Source: Paramarasmius palmivorus
Taxonomy: Eukaryota; Basidiomycota; Agaricomycetes; Agaricales; Marasmiaceae
Assembly (NCBI GenBank): GCA_037176845.1
Contig: JAYKXP010000151.1
Location: forward strand, 41,508-105,507
DNA: 64,000 nt
Direction of reading: 5' to 3'
Positions 21,953 through 34,039 of the stretch are shown piece by piece (the first letter of the stretch is position 1; each line of letters begins with the position of its first letter). A model generated the notes under the pieces. The model searched no databases. It was not told the origin of the DNA and was given only the letters and a program-made list of their open reading frames with translations. The position numbers were made by a program, and so were the translations under genes.

Positions 21953-24349
21953 TCACCTCCTCTTTCGGCCTCCTCGACCTCCTCTCCCGCCGCCTCTCCC
22001 GCCGCCTCTCCCGCCGCCTCTGGCGGAGGTTTCAGCTGTGTCTTCAGCTGGAGGCATCGGTGTGGGTTGAGGTACTGGCGTTTTGATGGCCAGTCGACTC
22101 TGGCGCCCACTGGGTTCACGGCGAGGCAATTGAGCCCACTTGCCACGGCCCTGTGCGGCTGCCCCAGTGTTCGTCACAGTCTTCTGACGTTTTGCAGCTG
22201 GCGTTTCTATATTTGCTGGTTCCTCTGATATCTCGCCTTCTGCACCACTAGACTTGCGTTTAAGGTCTTGTTGTGGCACTGGCGGAGGGGAATCGAATTC
22301 CAGTGGAGGTGGCGTGAGTGGAGACGAAGCTCGACTTGTTGGCTCAGTGAAGGTCTCCTGAGCGATGGTTTGCATAGCCGATGGCGATCGTGAACGTGAA
22401 TTTCGCAGTTCGAGTGTGGATTTCTGCGAGCCATTGGTGTGGGTGACCTTGTGTGTCGCAACGGTATTTTCAGAGTTGGACGCAGAGTTCGCCTCAGACA
22501 CCATGTCGGTAATCAATGTTTGCGCTGGCTGCAGTGGGGAATGAGACCGTTGTGGAGGTGGTGGTGGCGATACCGCCTCGACTGGAGATTTTGGAGATGG
22601 GATTGGGGGATCTTGAGTACTGTCGATCGGTGCAGGAAGTTGGTGAAGAGGTGCCACTTGTTGGTCATTACGCGAATCATGTGGTTTCATCGGCACTGCA
22701 GGCTGCAAGATTGCAGGTCCAAGATTGTTCCGGCACGAGTCTACTGGGCTGTTGGCCTCTTCAGCGACTCCAGGTCTCCCAAAGAACACAAAAGGAGCTG
22801 GGAGCTTCTGGAGATATTCTGCTACTTCATAAAGCTTGCTGGGATCAAGAACCTGGGGATTGAGGGTCGGCAGAGTGCTGAGATAGCCATGGATGGTGGT
22901 ATCGAAGAATTGTGAGGGTTCATTTTGAATCTCTTCAAAGGGAACATCCGGAACTGCGCGCGCTTTATCTGAAGTCTATTCAGCATATGAAGATCACTAT
23001 GGAACATCAACTTACGATATAGAGCCTGAAGAAGGTTCTTTAGAATGAGTTCTAGTGAACTCGGTGCGACATCTCGAAGACGCAACGAAGGCTTGATGAT
23101 AGGTATGTCATCTGTGTTGTATTCCAGATGGTCAACCAATTTGAAACGCCGTGAAGGAACTAGAAGAGGAATTTCAGTTGTGTCAATCTATACTTGCTTG
23201 CCATAACAACTCACGTGGGATCTTCCTGCCAATGAACCCCTTCCATTCCTCGTCTACCAGTCGACATAGGTCTTTCTGCTCCGCACGCTGTAGAAACTTG
23301 TCCTCGGGGGTCAATGATTGACTGGATGATGCGTGGATACTGTTCACACGCAGTCAGTGTGGCTATACTTGTCTGAATAATATGACTCACCGGCTCATCT
23401 GTACTTTCCCATCTGACTCTTTCCGGTAGCCCAACAAAAGGAATGCTTCAATATGTCCCAATTGACCACTCGTACAAAGGTCTTTGAGGCATTCGAACAA
23501 TGCGTTCAACATGGACTCACGGTTCCTAGTGAATGTCAGTCATGGTAAAGGTAGACTGAAGTTAGATGACTTACTTTGTAACGTTGATCGACTCTCCCTG
23601 TGCCACTCTCTTCGCATACGATTCCTGATCCGCCTGCTTCCACAACGAAGCTGCCGCTTTTGCTCGAGCACCGCCTCCATTCCCTTTGATAGACGGGTCC
23701 TCCACAAGTAACCTTGCTTGTAGAGCATCAATTTCGGCACGGTTCTCGCAAATGAAAAGATCCTTGGCCGTCGCAGGGTCTCTCAACGACGACAACAGGG
23801 TGTGAGCGGCGCCTGGCTTATGCACGTGACTGGGTGATCCACCACCATTCTGCTGTTCGGCGAGATGTGCACTTATGACCTCTTGCTGGCATCGAGGAAT
23901 GAAGACGTTATTTCTCCAATTTTTGAACTTGTCTCGAAGACTCTGGAGGGGATAGGCATCAGAGACATACAGCACAATGAAACGAATGAATGTAGTACCT
24001 TATCAAAGTCAACAGCCTTGTCCTGTGTGAGGTCCTTATATCGCGTCGAACATTTGATAGTGTCAAGTTTTTCCTTGAGCCATTGATTCAGGCTCTCGGG
24101 GTCAGAATGCTTGCTTCCGTTCTTGCCCAAGTGAAGATTGTGTTTCTTCAATTCAGCGCCAAACTCGTCAAATGCCGCATTGAGAACATCGTCCAATTGA
24201 CCTCCAAAAGGACACCCATGTCGACCTTTTCCGCGTTGCTTCGCCTTTGGTTTGCTGTTTGCATCGGGATTGACTGGTGATTGAGAAGGGTCGTGAGGAG
24301 AAGGGTCGGTAGAAGCAGTTGCAGTAGGAGTTGCAATGGGCTGGGACAT
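21953..24349 (-). CDS. KDZ-element accessory protein, 712 aa, RGG-rich tail
   Basis: Function unknown. Six exons join in frame: 24349-23999, 23942-23575, 23525-23391, 23339-23215, 23159-23016 and 22968-21953; all introns are GT-AG, 47-57 nt, and the total of 2139 nt is divisible by three. The N-terminal region has a short CPFGGQLDDVLNAAFDEF segment. The middle is charged and helical-looking (EDKFLQRAEQKDLCRLVDEE). A Pro/Ser-rich low-complexity stretch follows, then a basic, Gly/Arg-repeat C-terminus (RGGGRGGGRGG, ending RKRR) expected to bind nucleic acid. It is divergently transcribed from the small gene at 24562, with about 210 bp between starts. Its position matches the leftward gene of element B, but I see no clear sequence similarity between the two. 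Confidence 0.82.
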
Positions 24350-24561
24350 TGTAATCGTTCAAGTCGGAGATTGGGAATGTGTATGGCGACAGCATTTTGA
24401 AGCGAAGTATAAATGAAAGCCTGCAACACAATGCCACTTGCGCCAAATGGTCTCGTGATCGCAGAGAGGCCAGAGACACAAAGGCTCGGCGCGACATACA
24501 GCCACTCCAGCGAGAACTCTCTGTATTCTGACTCGAGACAATAATCCCGAGCAATAGATTC

Positions 24562-25694
24562 ATGCCACCAAACGCTGACACGTTAAAAACGTCGCATCAG
24601 CAACTAACCATCCACCGGTTTCACATTCCTCGCACCATGTCCAGTACTTCGGCTGCCGCTGCGCTTTCACTTCCTAGTCCTCCCGCTTATTGCAAGCATG
24701 ATACGCCATGGGTCAAAGCCCTCTTCCAGTTCCGTGTATTCCTCGATAACAAGAACGGTACACGCACAGTCGAACAGTTTGCACAATGTATGCGTAACCG
24801 TATTAAACTCCATAACATCGGCATCCACATGGGTAACAAAGGAAAAAACCACAACTTCGGATCGCTGACCCTGTTCCACAACACCGTGAGTGACTGCAAA
24901 GCCATTCAAGAGTCCTGAAACTCACCTCTGGCTAGTGTACATTCTGCAAGATGAAGAATCAAGAGTTCATCGTCGAAAGCTTGGATGCCGCAACCCGAGA
25001 AGAGCTCTCAAGACTGTGGTACTGGTATCTGACCCAGTGTCCCGGGAACCACAGCACTCGCCTCAGTACCTTCCTGAGACGATTTCCCAACTCTGCACAG
25101 CAATCTCGGTTCCAAAATTCCCTCCGGATCGAGCTTCCATCTAATTCCACGCAAACCTCCAATCGTACACACAGTGACCAAACCAGCCAGAATGGCAACG
25201 AGCGGTCCAATCACAGTGATGCTGCAAGCGGCAGCCGTGTTGGCAAACGTCAAGCCACTGAGGAGCTGCCTCGGGTTACAGCCAAACGGCTACGTGACGG
25301 TGCCAGTCTTTCGACTGCTATCGACGTTTCAGACCTCGACAGCGATTCAGGCGACCACCAGGATTCGGGGGTTGATGCATTCTGGGGATCTGGACATGGC
25401 TTCATCATGTCGTCTCCCTCGATTGGCCATCACAATGTCGACACTACCTCTGCTCCTGCCACCAGTTCGCCAGTGACTGACTTCTCCTCGTTGCCACCGT
25501 CATCGAGCCCCATTCGCGTAGCCGGGTCTTCTAGTAGAGAGAGTGACTGGACTGCTGACCAACTAGTTGCCGCGATCACCGAACTGAGGCACCGAGTCAG
25601 CACGGGAACTAGGTTGCAGTCGTTGCGGCCAGCAATCCAATTGCTGCGAGACGACATTCTTGAGGGATACAGAGTCGGACGATTGGAGGATTAA
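24562..25694 (+). CDS. Small uncharacterised protein of KDZ element A (355 aa; 330 aa from the second Met)
   Basis: I do not recognise the family. Two exons, 24562-24885 and 24951-25694, are joined by a 65-nt GT-AG intron with no frame change. A second Met at 24637 (MSSTSAAAALSLPSPP) is an equally good start. The first 130 residues look globular (WVKALFQFRVFLDNKNGTRT, later LSRLWYWYLTQCPG). The rest is Ser/Thr/Pro-rich with many charged residues and a possible basic patch (AKRLRDG). The last 50 residues return to a helical stretch (DQLVAAITELRHRV). It sits between the accessory gene and the transposase inside the element's inverted repeats, so it is cargo or a helper of the transposon. Element B has no counterpart. 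Confidence 0.72.
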
Positions 25695-27367
25695 TTTTCG
25701 TTCTATTTCTGTATTGTTTTTGTATAAGTAACAACCACTATGTCCATAAGTTCCTACAACATACCTGTAATAGACAATCATTTGCTGCTTCACGACTCGT
25801 CCACTTTAGCCATTCGTTGGCGGTTTTTCAAGCTTCCGGGTCACAGAGAGGAAGCCATGACGCGGTCATCGCGGCCTGTGTAAAGGATAAGCCGATTCCT
25901 TCACCGCTGAAACGGGGAAAAGCATACCTCATCCTTACTCATAATTCAACCTAATCCCACAAGTACTACACGAGCCCTAGATGTGTACAAGTCAGCTGAA
26001 ATGTCTGTACTAGACCATACAGACACACCTACCTCAACAAAGACGCAGAACACCACTTGAAGGAAGTATCTCATGATAAAGACACGGGTCACAAGAAGGA
26101 TGGATGTCGCAAGACAAAGAATGTAGTCGCACGCTTGACTAAGCCTGTTTGGTCCTATTGACCATCAACATCCATCTCCGCGGTTTTCGACGTATCCATA
26201 TTGCTGCTCTCCAGACTCCAACTGCACTCAGTATGTCAAACGATTTCAAAAGTAGCTCATCTAAATTCACCGTTGTTATTGGCGGCATACTGCAGGACCT
26301 AGGGGCTTTTGTGCTCACGTTGGGAGTACATAAGTACTTCAAGTGTAGAGTTTCATAAGTTCGTTAAACTTGCAGAGCTGGGAGACGACTTCTGACTTCA
26401 CGCTTACATGTCCTTGTGAAGGCTGTCAATCAGTGTGAAAGCGACGACGAAGGGACACGGTTTCTGAGATTTGGTAATGGTGATAGAGTGGTCGGAGCGT
26501 GTCTCGGATACGTCTCAGATAAGTACATGGTGCCTAGGCTTTGAATGTAGGTAGGATCGTGATACAGATTGTGAAGGGAGCTCGAAATTCAGAGGTAAGT
26601 TTCTGGATTACAAGCAAAAGGGGAAGGAGGATTACTGACGCGCCGAATTCTGTGGAAGCTATTTGGAAGCTATTCTTGCCGAAAGCGACTGGGTCTCAGG
26701 TCACTGTTGAGTCGGCAAACTCTAATCAGCCAATTCTGATGTGTCTAGCTTGCTTTCTCAGGCTGCATTGCCTGGCATAACATCGCTCAGTTAGTGAAAT
26801 TATACTTCGGGAAACACAAGCTTTAGACGTCAGACGCTCAGAGAGTCACAGGCGCCAAACGTCCCAGATTGTTGAACGTGTACTCGGGTCACAGGTCCGA
26901 AAGCCCCCGATCCAAACAGATTCAAAGTCAAACCAGACTCGGACTTCGGAGATAAACAGCTTCAGACTTTCGCCCACGACTGCAGCTGCCAGTGACGGAT
27001 TACTTCGGATTACTGCCCATAGTTTTCATGTTACAGGTATGAAACATACTTCTACTTGTCACTGTGAAAACCAATGAGCCCACAGAACTATTCGACGCCT
27101 TTCCTTCAACATTAGTTTCTTCTCGTTTGTTATCCACTAGACCTTCGAAAGCAGGTCTCCAAATCGAGATGGGCCGTATTTACGCCCGGTGATTCATGCT
27201 ACCTTGAGCTAACGAGTGGTATGTGGCAGTATTCTCTGAAATGCCACAAGCTCTAATGGATTGCCTTAGCCAAATGACAACCCGATATCGTTTGTGGCAT
27301 GGTTCCTCGTCTCTCTCTCTACTCCAGTACAACGCCATCCAGCGCATAACCCTACTATATTTTGCGT
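25695..27367. other. Long intergenic stretch inside element A
   Basis: Open frames here are all under 80 codons and show no recognisable motif. It must contain the 3' end of the small gene and the promoter of the transposase. No repeats stand out. Confidence 0.5.
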
Positions 27368-30300
27368 ATGTCAATGGCCTCCCGACGAAAGCGACCGCGC
27401 TATGATGAACGCGAACGGCTTCATGCGATTGAGTGTGTATCCGACGATGACGAGGTCCTCGTTCACGATATCAGCGATACGGGCTTGCATACATCGTCGT
27501 ACACCGTGTCAATGCCTCAACCTCCGGTGTTCCATGAAGCCCCCACTGAATTAAAAACGCCAGCAACATTCGGAGAAGATTCGAATATGGGAGTGGCAGA
27601 GGCGAGCAGCATTGGAGATGTCGAAGTGGACTCGGAGTTGGGGGCTAGCAAGGAAGAACAGGAAGAACAAACTCAGGTGCATAATCCTTCGTTTTATTTT
27701 GTGTGATAGTCTAATATCCTAACTTTCAGCGACAAAAACTACTCGAAGCGTATATGGAGAAGCTGGACCAGGCTTCATTTATACTCATGCACCGCGAAGC
27801 GCACGCTATGATTAATCAGCCCTGTTCATGCCGCAGATCAGGACATCTACGTCTGGTGCGCTGTCTTGACTGCGACCAAGCTCCATTACTCTGCCCGGAA
27901 TGTTGGACCGATATGCATCGATATCAGCCGCTACATTGGGCTCAAGTCTGGGACGCATCTCGTGGGTACTTTAAACGGCAAGATATCTCAACGTTTGGAT
28001 ACCGAATCGTTATTGGACACTCTGGACATGAACCATGCATGAGCGGGACGGATGGACCTTTGAACATTGTTGACGTGAATGGTATTCATGCCACACGCGT
28101 ACATTATTGCAGATGCGAAGGTCCACCTGACAAATGGAAGCTACTGCTGCAGAATGGCTTTTTTCCGGGATCCGTTAAGGATCCTCAAACCGCTTTCACC
28201 ACTCGGGTGCTGCGACACTATCAGATAATCAATTTGCAGTCAAAGATGCCCGTGTATCAGTACATGAAGGTGCTCCGACGCCTCACTGATAACGTTTTCA
28301 CTGGAAATGTCCCAGTAAGTCCCATGAACTAGTTATAACGACGCCACTGAGGCTTCTTTGCAGGAAGTTGTCAAACAATTCACACTTGTGATGCGACTGT
28401 GGTCGCTCATGGAAGCCAAGCGCCGAGCCGGTCACCTCCACAACATGGATAGTTTGTTTCCACGTCGCAACTCGAACAGCTTGGTAGTATATTGCCCATG
28501 CTGCCCGGAGAGAGAAGTGAACTTAGACCCGAAATGGAAGGAGACCCCAAATCATCTTATGTACGTTTGATTCATCTCTGGAACTTGAATGACTGTTAAT
28601 CATGATGCCCTCTAGGCACTTGCATCAATCTCGGTTCACCATTGACGGCAACTATCAAGCAAATCACATTCTGAAGAAGGGTGCGAAGACCGACACCTAC
28701 TTATGGCGGGACAACGGTTATTTCGAAAACGCGGACGATTATGACCGGCTGTGTGGCTTCAAGGAGCCTGACAAGACTGAGGTATGTTATCACCCTGGTC
28801 GTGTAGTTCTTTGATTTACTGGCAGTCAGAAAAGTGTGTGCGGGCATCTAGGAGCTCTCAATAAGCAAAATCGCGCTAAATTCAAGAACACTGACATTAG
28901 TGGCATTGTCAATGTACAGTGCGATCACATCTTCGTGTTAGCATCAGGGAACCTGAAATTGGGAGAGCGGTACGTTCTGTGAATCCAAACTCTGGAAACA
29001 TACTGATGCCTTGGTCATAGATACATCGCTGTGGACCGTGTGGTTGCGAGAGCTCTTCACCACCGACAATTTGGCGATGACACAGAACAGCCCCCTATCA
29101 CGCTAAGCTATGACGCTATGTGTTCATACTGCGTGAACCTACCAGCACGCTGGGATGTCACGCACCCAGAGTTGAAGCACTTGCTACGGCATATGCGCTT
29201 CGTTATTCCCGTCTGCCATTGCCGGAATCATATCGATTCTTGTGAACCACTGTATCTCTACGTTTACAAGGATGGAGTGGGCTGGTTTCCCGCAGAGACA
29301 GCGGAAATGTACTGGCCTATCTTGAACGCGACCGGTGCTGCTTGCCGTCAGATGAATTTGGGTCCAAGGGAGGAGGGAATAAACATGTCCCACGGTGATT
29401 GGAACTGGAGAAAGGTCGTGGGGATCTGTACGTGTATTCCTATCCAGTTAGATGATTACTAATAGTTGTTCCAGCACATCAGTTATACAAAGATCTCAAT
29501 GAAAGAAAAGCCATCTACATTGAGAAACGAGACCACTTTGCGGCATTGTGTCGTATTTTTGCAAGCAAAGTGAAAATCTGGAACAGCATGGATCGTTCAC
29601 CTCAAGTGATGAATCGTCGGAATGTCCAGAGTGTTTACATGCATAGCAGCGAGAAAGGTTCGTGGTCATATAATCACTCTGGCACAATCTCTTATTCTTC
29701 TGCAGCTCCGACACTGCATTCGTTGGTGGATGAGATGAAACGATCCAGAGAGGTGGTCCAGACGCCCGTGGGCAATAGTCGAATTGGCGCAGTGGCAAGC
29801 TACCTATTGAAAGGTTTAGATATTCATCTCGAGCAGTAAGAACTAAATCTTCTACCACCCCATAACACCATTGACATAACTTACAGGGAAGAAGTATCAC
29901 GCTTGGCTCGAAAGTATCGGAATCGACCATGGGAAGATCTCAAAGGTTTATTGGCCAGAAGGGCGAAGCTCCAATCCAATCTCGAGAAGTTTCGAGAACA
30001 TCAAGAGCAGATACTGCCGGGCATTTTTGATGAGCTCCATACGGCGGTCTGTGAGCCGGAAGAAGAACGGTTATGCCTCCCGTCGGATTTCTCGGCCGAA
30101 GAGAGATCTCTATTAAAACTATCCGCGCTCGCCACCAAGGAGGTCAAGTTGCTTCGTGCAAGGTTGGATCTCGTTGTCCACGCACTCCGGATTGTGGTCC
30201 GAATATACTCTGCCGCAATTCTTCGCAAGATCGACGACTCGCGAGGTCAGGTACAGAATACACGAAGTAATCAAGACATAGCTTCAATCCGAGAGGAAAG

Positions 30301-31518
30301 GGATCAACTCATTCAGAACTACGCATCGCTGCGAGAAAGGCTGAGCCGATTGGAACCCAAGGACATGCAAAGGTGGCCGGAGTTGACGGTGGCAGATACT
30401 TACCGAAAGCCAACCGAACAGAGGCGAGTCCCAGGAATGACTCGCGTTCACGAAGGTTCACTTTGGAAACTTCCAACCCAGTCACAAGGAAGGAAGGGGA
30501 ACAAAGATGCCATGCCGGTGGGTAGCATCAGGGGTGATATGGTGATGCTTGAGGGGAGTGCTCAGCATGCCGAAGCCGAGGATGGGGAGCCCTTTTGTAA
30601 CGTCGAGAGTTTCAATTACTCAGGTATGAGGTCTATGATAATTCACACTGTCACTCAACTCATTGGGTGATCCAACAGGGACGCAGATGACAAGATCGAA
30701 ACGTAAGATAACCCTCATTGCTGTGAATTCCTTGGATAGCTAACCCCGACTTGGTGAAGAACCTACCTGGAACCCGGGGAACAAGAGAGGAAAGAAGAAG
30801 ATCAACGAAGAACCAATAGAAGCCGAGAACGATGAAGGCATAACAGTGAAGGATGACGGCTGGATTTGGAACCCCGGGCAGCTACAGCGAATGACAGGTG
30901 CTGAAATGAAAGATTGGGAAGAGACATGTAAGTCCCTCATACTTCCACAGAAATGGTATTCTGATGTTTGCGGTAGCGGATCGAGTGCAATGGTTTCGTG
31001 CTGAAGCTGAATTTGAACGAGCGCGTGAGGAAGTTGAGATCAAGCATGCAGAATTTGCTCGGTGCATTCGTTTTTTCGCCTGCATGCGTGATAAATGGAC
31101 AACATGTGCTGAGCAAAGTGCATTCCCTGGTCATGCGGCATATGCGAGAGAGCATTCTGACATATACGATGCTCTAAGACAGGATGCAGAGACGAAGTTT
31201 TCGCAGTGCGGTATTCCAATGCTGCGAACGGTTCCTTCAGGGAAGACGTTAGCAGACCAAGTAATCGCATACCGAACGCAGGAGGAGAAATACTTTGATT
31301 TCGATAGGTGTGTCTCCTACCCTGGTACTAATGCAGTATGCAGACTTATTGGACTATCTCACTATGTAGACAAGTCGGAAGACCCTTGTTCCAAGATCCG
31401 ACGACACACGGCACGCCTGAAGGCTTCCGAGATAATCGGGAGGATGTGGATAGTTAGGTCAGTACCTTATGTGACCTTTAAACAGAGACTAATTGAGCTT
31501 GACGATTCAGAGTGGTAA
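27368..31518 (+). CDS. CxC2-KDZ transposase of element A, 1195 aa
   Basis: Transposase of the KDZ superfamily (RNase H-like fold), expected to cut and paste element A. Twelve exons join in frame: 27368-27676, 27730-28314, 28364-28560, 28616-28781, 28830-28969, 29021-29427, 29475-29657, 29706-29835, 29887-30623, 30679-30702, 30760-30927 and 30977-31518 (3588 nt). A 36-nt in-frame stretch near 31309 could be a further intron. The N-terminus has a basic patch RRKRPR. Residues about 135-166 form the cysteine cluster (CSC, RCLDC, LCPEC, H) followed by the NGIH and HYCRC motifs of CxC2. The KDZ core shows CPCCP (342), acidic residues in TIDGNY (374), LSYDAMC (497) and AETAEMYW (558/561), then DWNWRK. 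The C-terminus has DDGWIWNPG and DRVQWFRAEAEF, usual for the family. It appears complete and unbroken. Confidence 0.9.
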
Positions 31519-31524
31519 TGGGAT

Positions 31525-31690
31525 GGTGTTTAAATCATGTTTAAAAGGGATGTTTAAACGTCTCCAGGGTATGTTATCTGGTCCATCAACCTGTTTACGG
31601 TGTTTAATCGCCGTGTTTAATTGTTGTGTTTATGTCCATTGTGTGGTCGTTTTATTGTGTTTAATCACCGGTTGCGTGTTCAGCGCCAGC
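31525..31690. repeat. Subterminal repeat field of element A, right
   Basis: About eight copies of tgttta (for example gtgtttaatc, gtgtttaatt, gtgtttatg) in 150 bp. They are inverted relative to the aataaaca motifs at the left end. They begin just after the transposase stop codon. Confidence 0.7.
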
Positions 31691-31772
31691 GCACTCTGTA
31701 GGGACTGGTTTATATATGTTTTATTTTTTTACGGTTATACCGATTTTGTTTAAAAAATTTCATACATTATCA
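31690..31772. repeat. Right terminal inverted repeat of element A
   Basis: Inverted counterpart of 21416-21500. It ends with the block gtttaaaaaatttcataca followed by ttatca and the target-site copy. Confidence 0.88.
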
Positions 31773-31780
31773 GGCTGGCG
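31773..31780. repeat. Target-site duplication of element A, right
   Basis: ggctggcg, identical to 21408-21415. Confidence 0.85.
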
Positions 31781-33190
31781 TTCCATATTGTACGATGCTT
31801 GATGCTGGACATTGAGTGGTGAAGATCGTCGATAGATTGCTAGTTCGAAGCTGTCTGGCGCGTAGAAGCGATCTTTTCGCAGATATTGCAGACTGAAATC
31901 TAGCTACCGCTGCGTGGTGTTTGCTAGGAAACGGATGAGGAAATCGATCTCAGAATCTCGCGGAAAAGACGTGGAGAACGTACCACAGGCAGAGGATGCA
32001 AAACCCCCAGCGAGGTGACCTCTGTGAGCAACGCGAATCTGGATTCTTCGACACGAATGGGTCGCAAAAGATTCTCGTATGAGTTGGCCTGGGAAATTCT
32101 TGAATGGAGGACTTGAGATGAAACATACCGCGACTGTAAACGCTAAGGTGAGTAACACAGAGAAGTGTGTTTCCGCAGTGTCCGGTCGGGGTAGCAGAGA
32201 CGAACACACTCGCGCTTTGAGTTCAAGACATCTTCGTAAGGTTGAATTTTGAACGGGATATTGTGAGCCAATTAGTGTGAAATATGTAGATTCAAAATGT
32301 CTAGAGATGCAGAAACATCAGCCTTGGTAAAAAGAGACGTAGAGGAGAGAACGTACCGCTACCGCTAGTAACGCGTCTCCACCAAGCCCAAAAATGCCTT
32401 GTACTCTCCCACCCAATGCCAACTGATCCATGGGTTTGCGTCCTGTCCATTCTCGTGTTCATAACGTCCGCAGGAATCCCAGTTTTGAAGATGAGACGCA
32501 TGAGATGAGCGTTGTTGAGAAAGCCGTGATTTCTCTCCGACGCGCCTCTTTGCTCGAATATTTACCCCTCTTTGCTCTCTACTCTTTTCCATCACGATTA
32601 GTTTTTCCGCTGCCCACAAAGTCGGCCTTTTCGTCTTCTCACCAATACGACTCTTCCTTGCACCCCACAACGCCGCCGCTGTATCCGTCCACCGTTTGGC
32701 GAACACCTATCCTTCCTAATACCTCCAATCCGACTTTTCGAGCCCACTTCGCTGTACCTGTAGCCCATCCCGTTCAGAGGCATCAGCGCGCATGAAAACC
32801 TTGTTATCCATTTCCCGGGTTCTAAGGTTCTGGGTCCCAGGAGGTTAAGAATAGAACGGGCAGTTTTGAAAGGTTTGGTACCGTGTTGATTGGATGGGCA
32901 TGATGAAGAACAAGAATGGCCTAGTCTTGAAGGAACATCCAGAATTTAAAGCTGCATCCTTACTCCCTCGTACCATATCCGGCCCTTTTGATCCACACCA
33001 GCCTCGTCATTGCTCCTCCCACCCTCCGCCATCCAAATCCCTACCCAACCTGACGCACGAAAGCGGGAAATGCGAAAGACGCCCTCGGTCTCTCATCCGT
33101 GCAGCTCCTCCGATTGAGCTCAGCATTTTCCTAGGCTAGGGCGGTGTAACTAGTTGAGACCATATCGTACATAATACGTATCATATAACA
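31781..33190. other. No gene seen
   Basis: Short overlapping frames on both strands, none longer than 121 codons and none recognisable. CpG content is normal to high. Confidence 0.5.
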
Positions 33191-33191
33191 T

Positions 33192-33854
33192 CTACAACTT
33201 GGCACGGATACCTATACGCGTCCTACGTATAGTAGTATCGACACTGTACTTGTCCGTGGTATAGCGAATACTGACAGAATCACCCAATTGATCCCCTGTT
33301 TTCTCCATGCTATCTGATCCTTCAGGCTGCAAAGGGAAGTGTGATTGTTTAGTGTAGCCTGAGTGGCCCTCCGCCTTCTCCGACTTCTCGATCGTCCCAA
33401 GGGTGGTTAAGCCTTTGGTATTGCCCGTCCAGTCCTCTCCTTTTCCCAGGCTATGAGCTGCTTCAGCTATCAGGGGGACTGGTAATCTAGTGTTGTACAA
33501 CTGGCCCTCTACCGTCATTGTGATATTCAATCCTTCGGTCGTTTCGAGGGCTGTCAAATTCAGGATGGTCGGGGATGATATCGTCTGATCTTCTACATGA
33601 AGTGCATCTTCAGAACATATAGGTGCCGCTGGGGAAACAGGGGTGTACGACTCAAAGTGCAAATGCTGAATCATGGTAAGACGACCTTGCAGTTATTTAT
33701 AAGTACCGGACAGCAACGATATAGCAAGGAACACACTGTCGAGATTGTAACGACGGAGGTCTTCAACATGGAGTTCAGAGTTGAACTGATCCCTTTTTGC
33801 ATTGTTGAATTTTGCTCCGGCCGAAATAGAAAAGTTTCTGGCCGATGCAAACAT
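33192..33854 (-). pseudogene. Fragment with an N/Q-type head motif and a 160-codon open frame
   Basis: On the minus strand a 52-codon frame from 33854 begins MFASARNFSISAGAKFNNAK and continues RDQFN, a head motif like those of the genes at 13003 and 34723. It runs into a stop near 33705. A second frame (33674-33192, 160 codons, Ser/Thr-rich) follows. The only GT-AG join I found that connects them would need a 21-nt intron, which is implausibly short, so this is probably a broken gene. The downstream part matches nothing I know. Confidence 0.35.
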
Positions 33855-34039
33855 TGATGGCTAACGAGCATTAGTGTTAAAGGATAGGTTCAGGAATACA
33901 TCTGGCACACCGCGTCTTGGGCAAGACTTTGTGTTGGCAGATTACTCTGCAAGGGGTCATCCAAGCAACTTAAAGTTGGGTCTTCCATTGCCATGCTTTT
34001 CACTGACGGATCGCCCGTATCTACAAGAAAGCAATTTCA

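Larger units (their letters stand above)
21416..31772 (+). mobile_element. KDZ DNA transposon, element A (complete, 10357 bp)
   Basis: Bounded by the 8-bp duplication ggctggcg. The termini are imperfect inverted repeats of about 85 bp: the left end reads through gtatgaaattttttaaac and on to cctacagagtgt-like sequence, and the right end is its inverted counterpart. Inside each end is a field of TGTTTA/TAAACA motifs: about ten in 21540-21930 and about eight in 31525-31670, in opposite orientation. It carries three genes: an accessory gene on minus (24349-21953), a small gene on plus (24562-25694) and the CxC2-KDZ transposase on plus (27368-31518). All are open after splicing, so the element may be active or recently active. 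The gap 25695-27367 holds no gene I can support. Confidence 0.92.
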
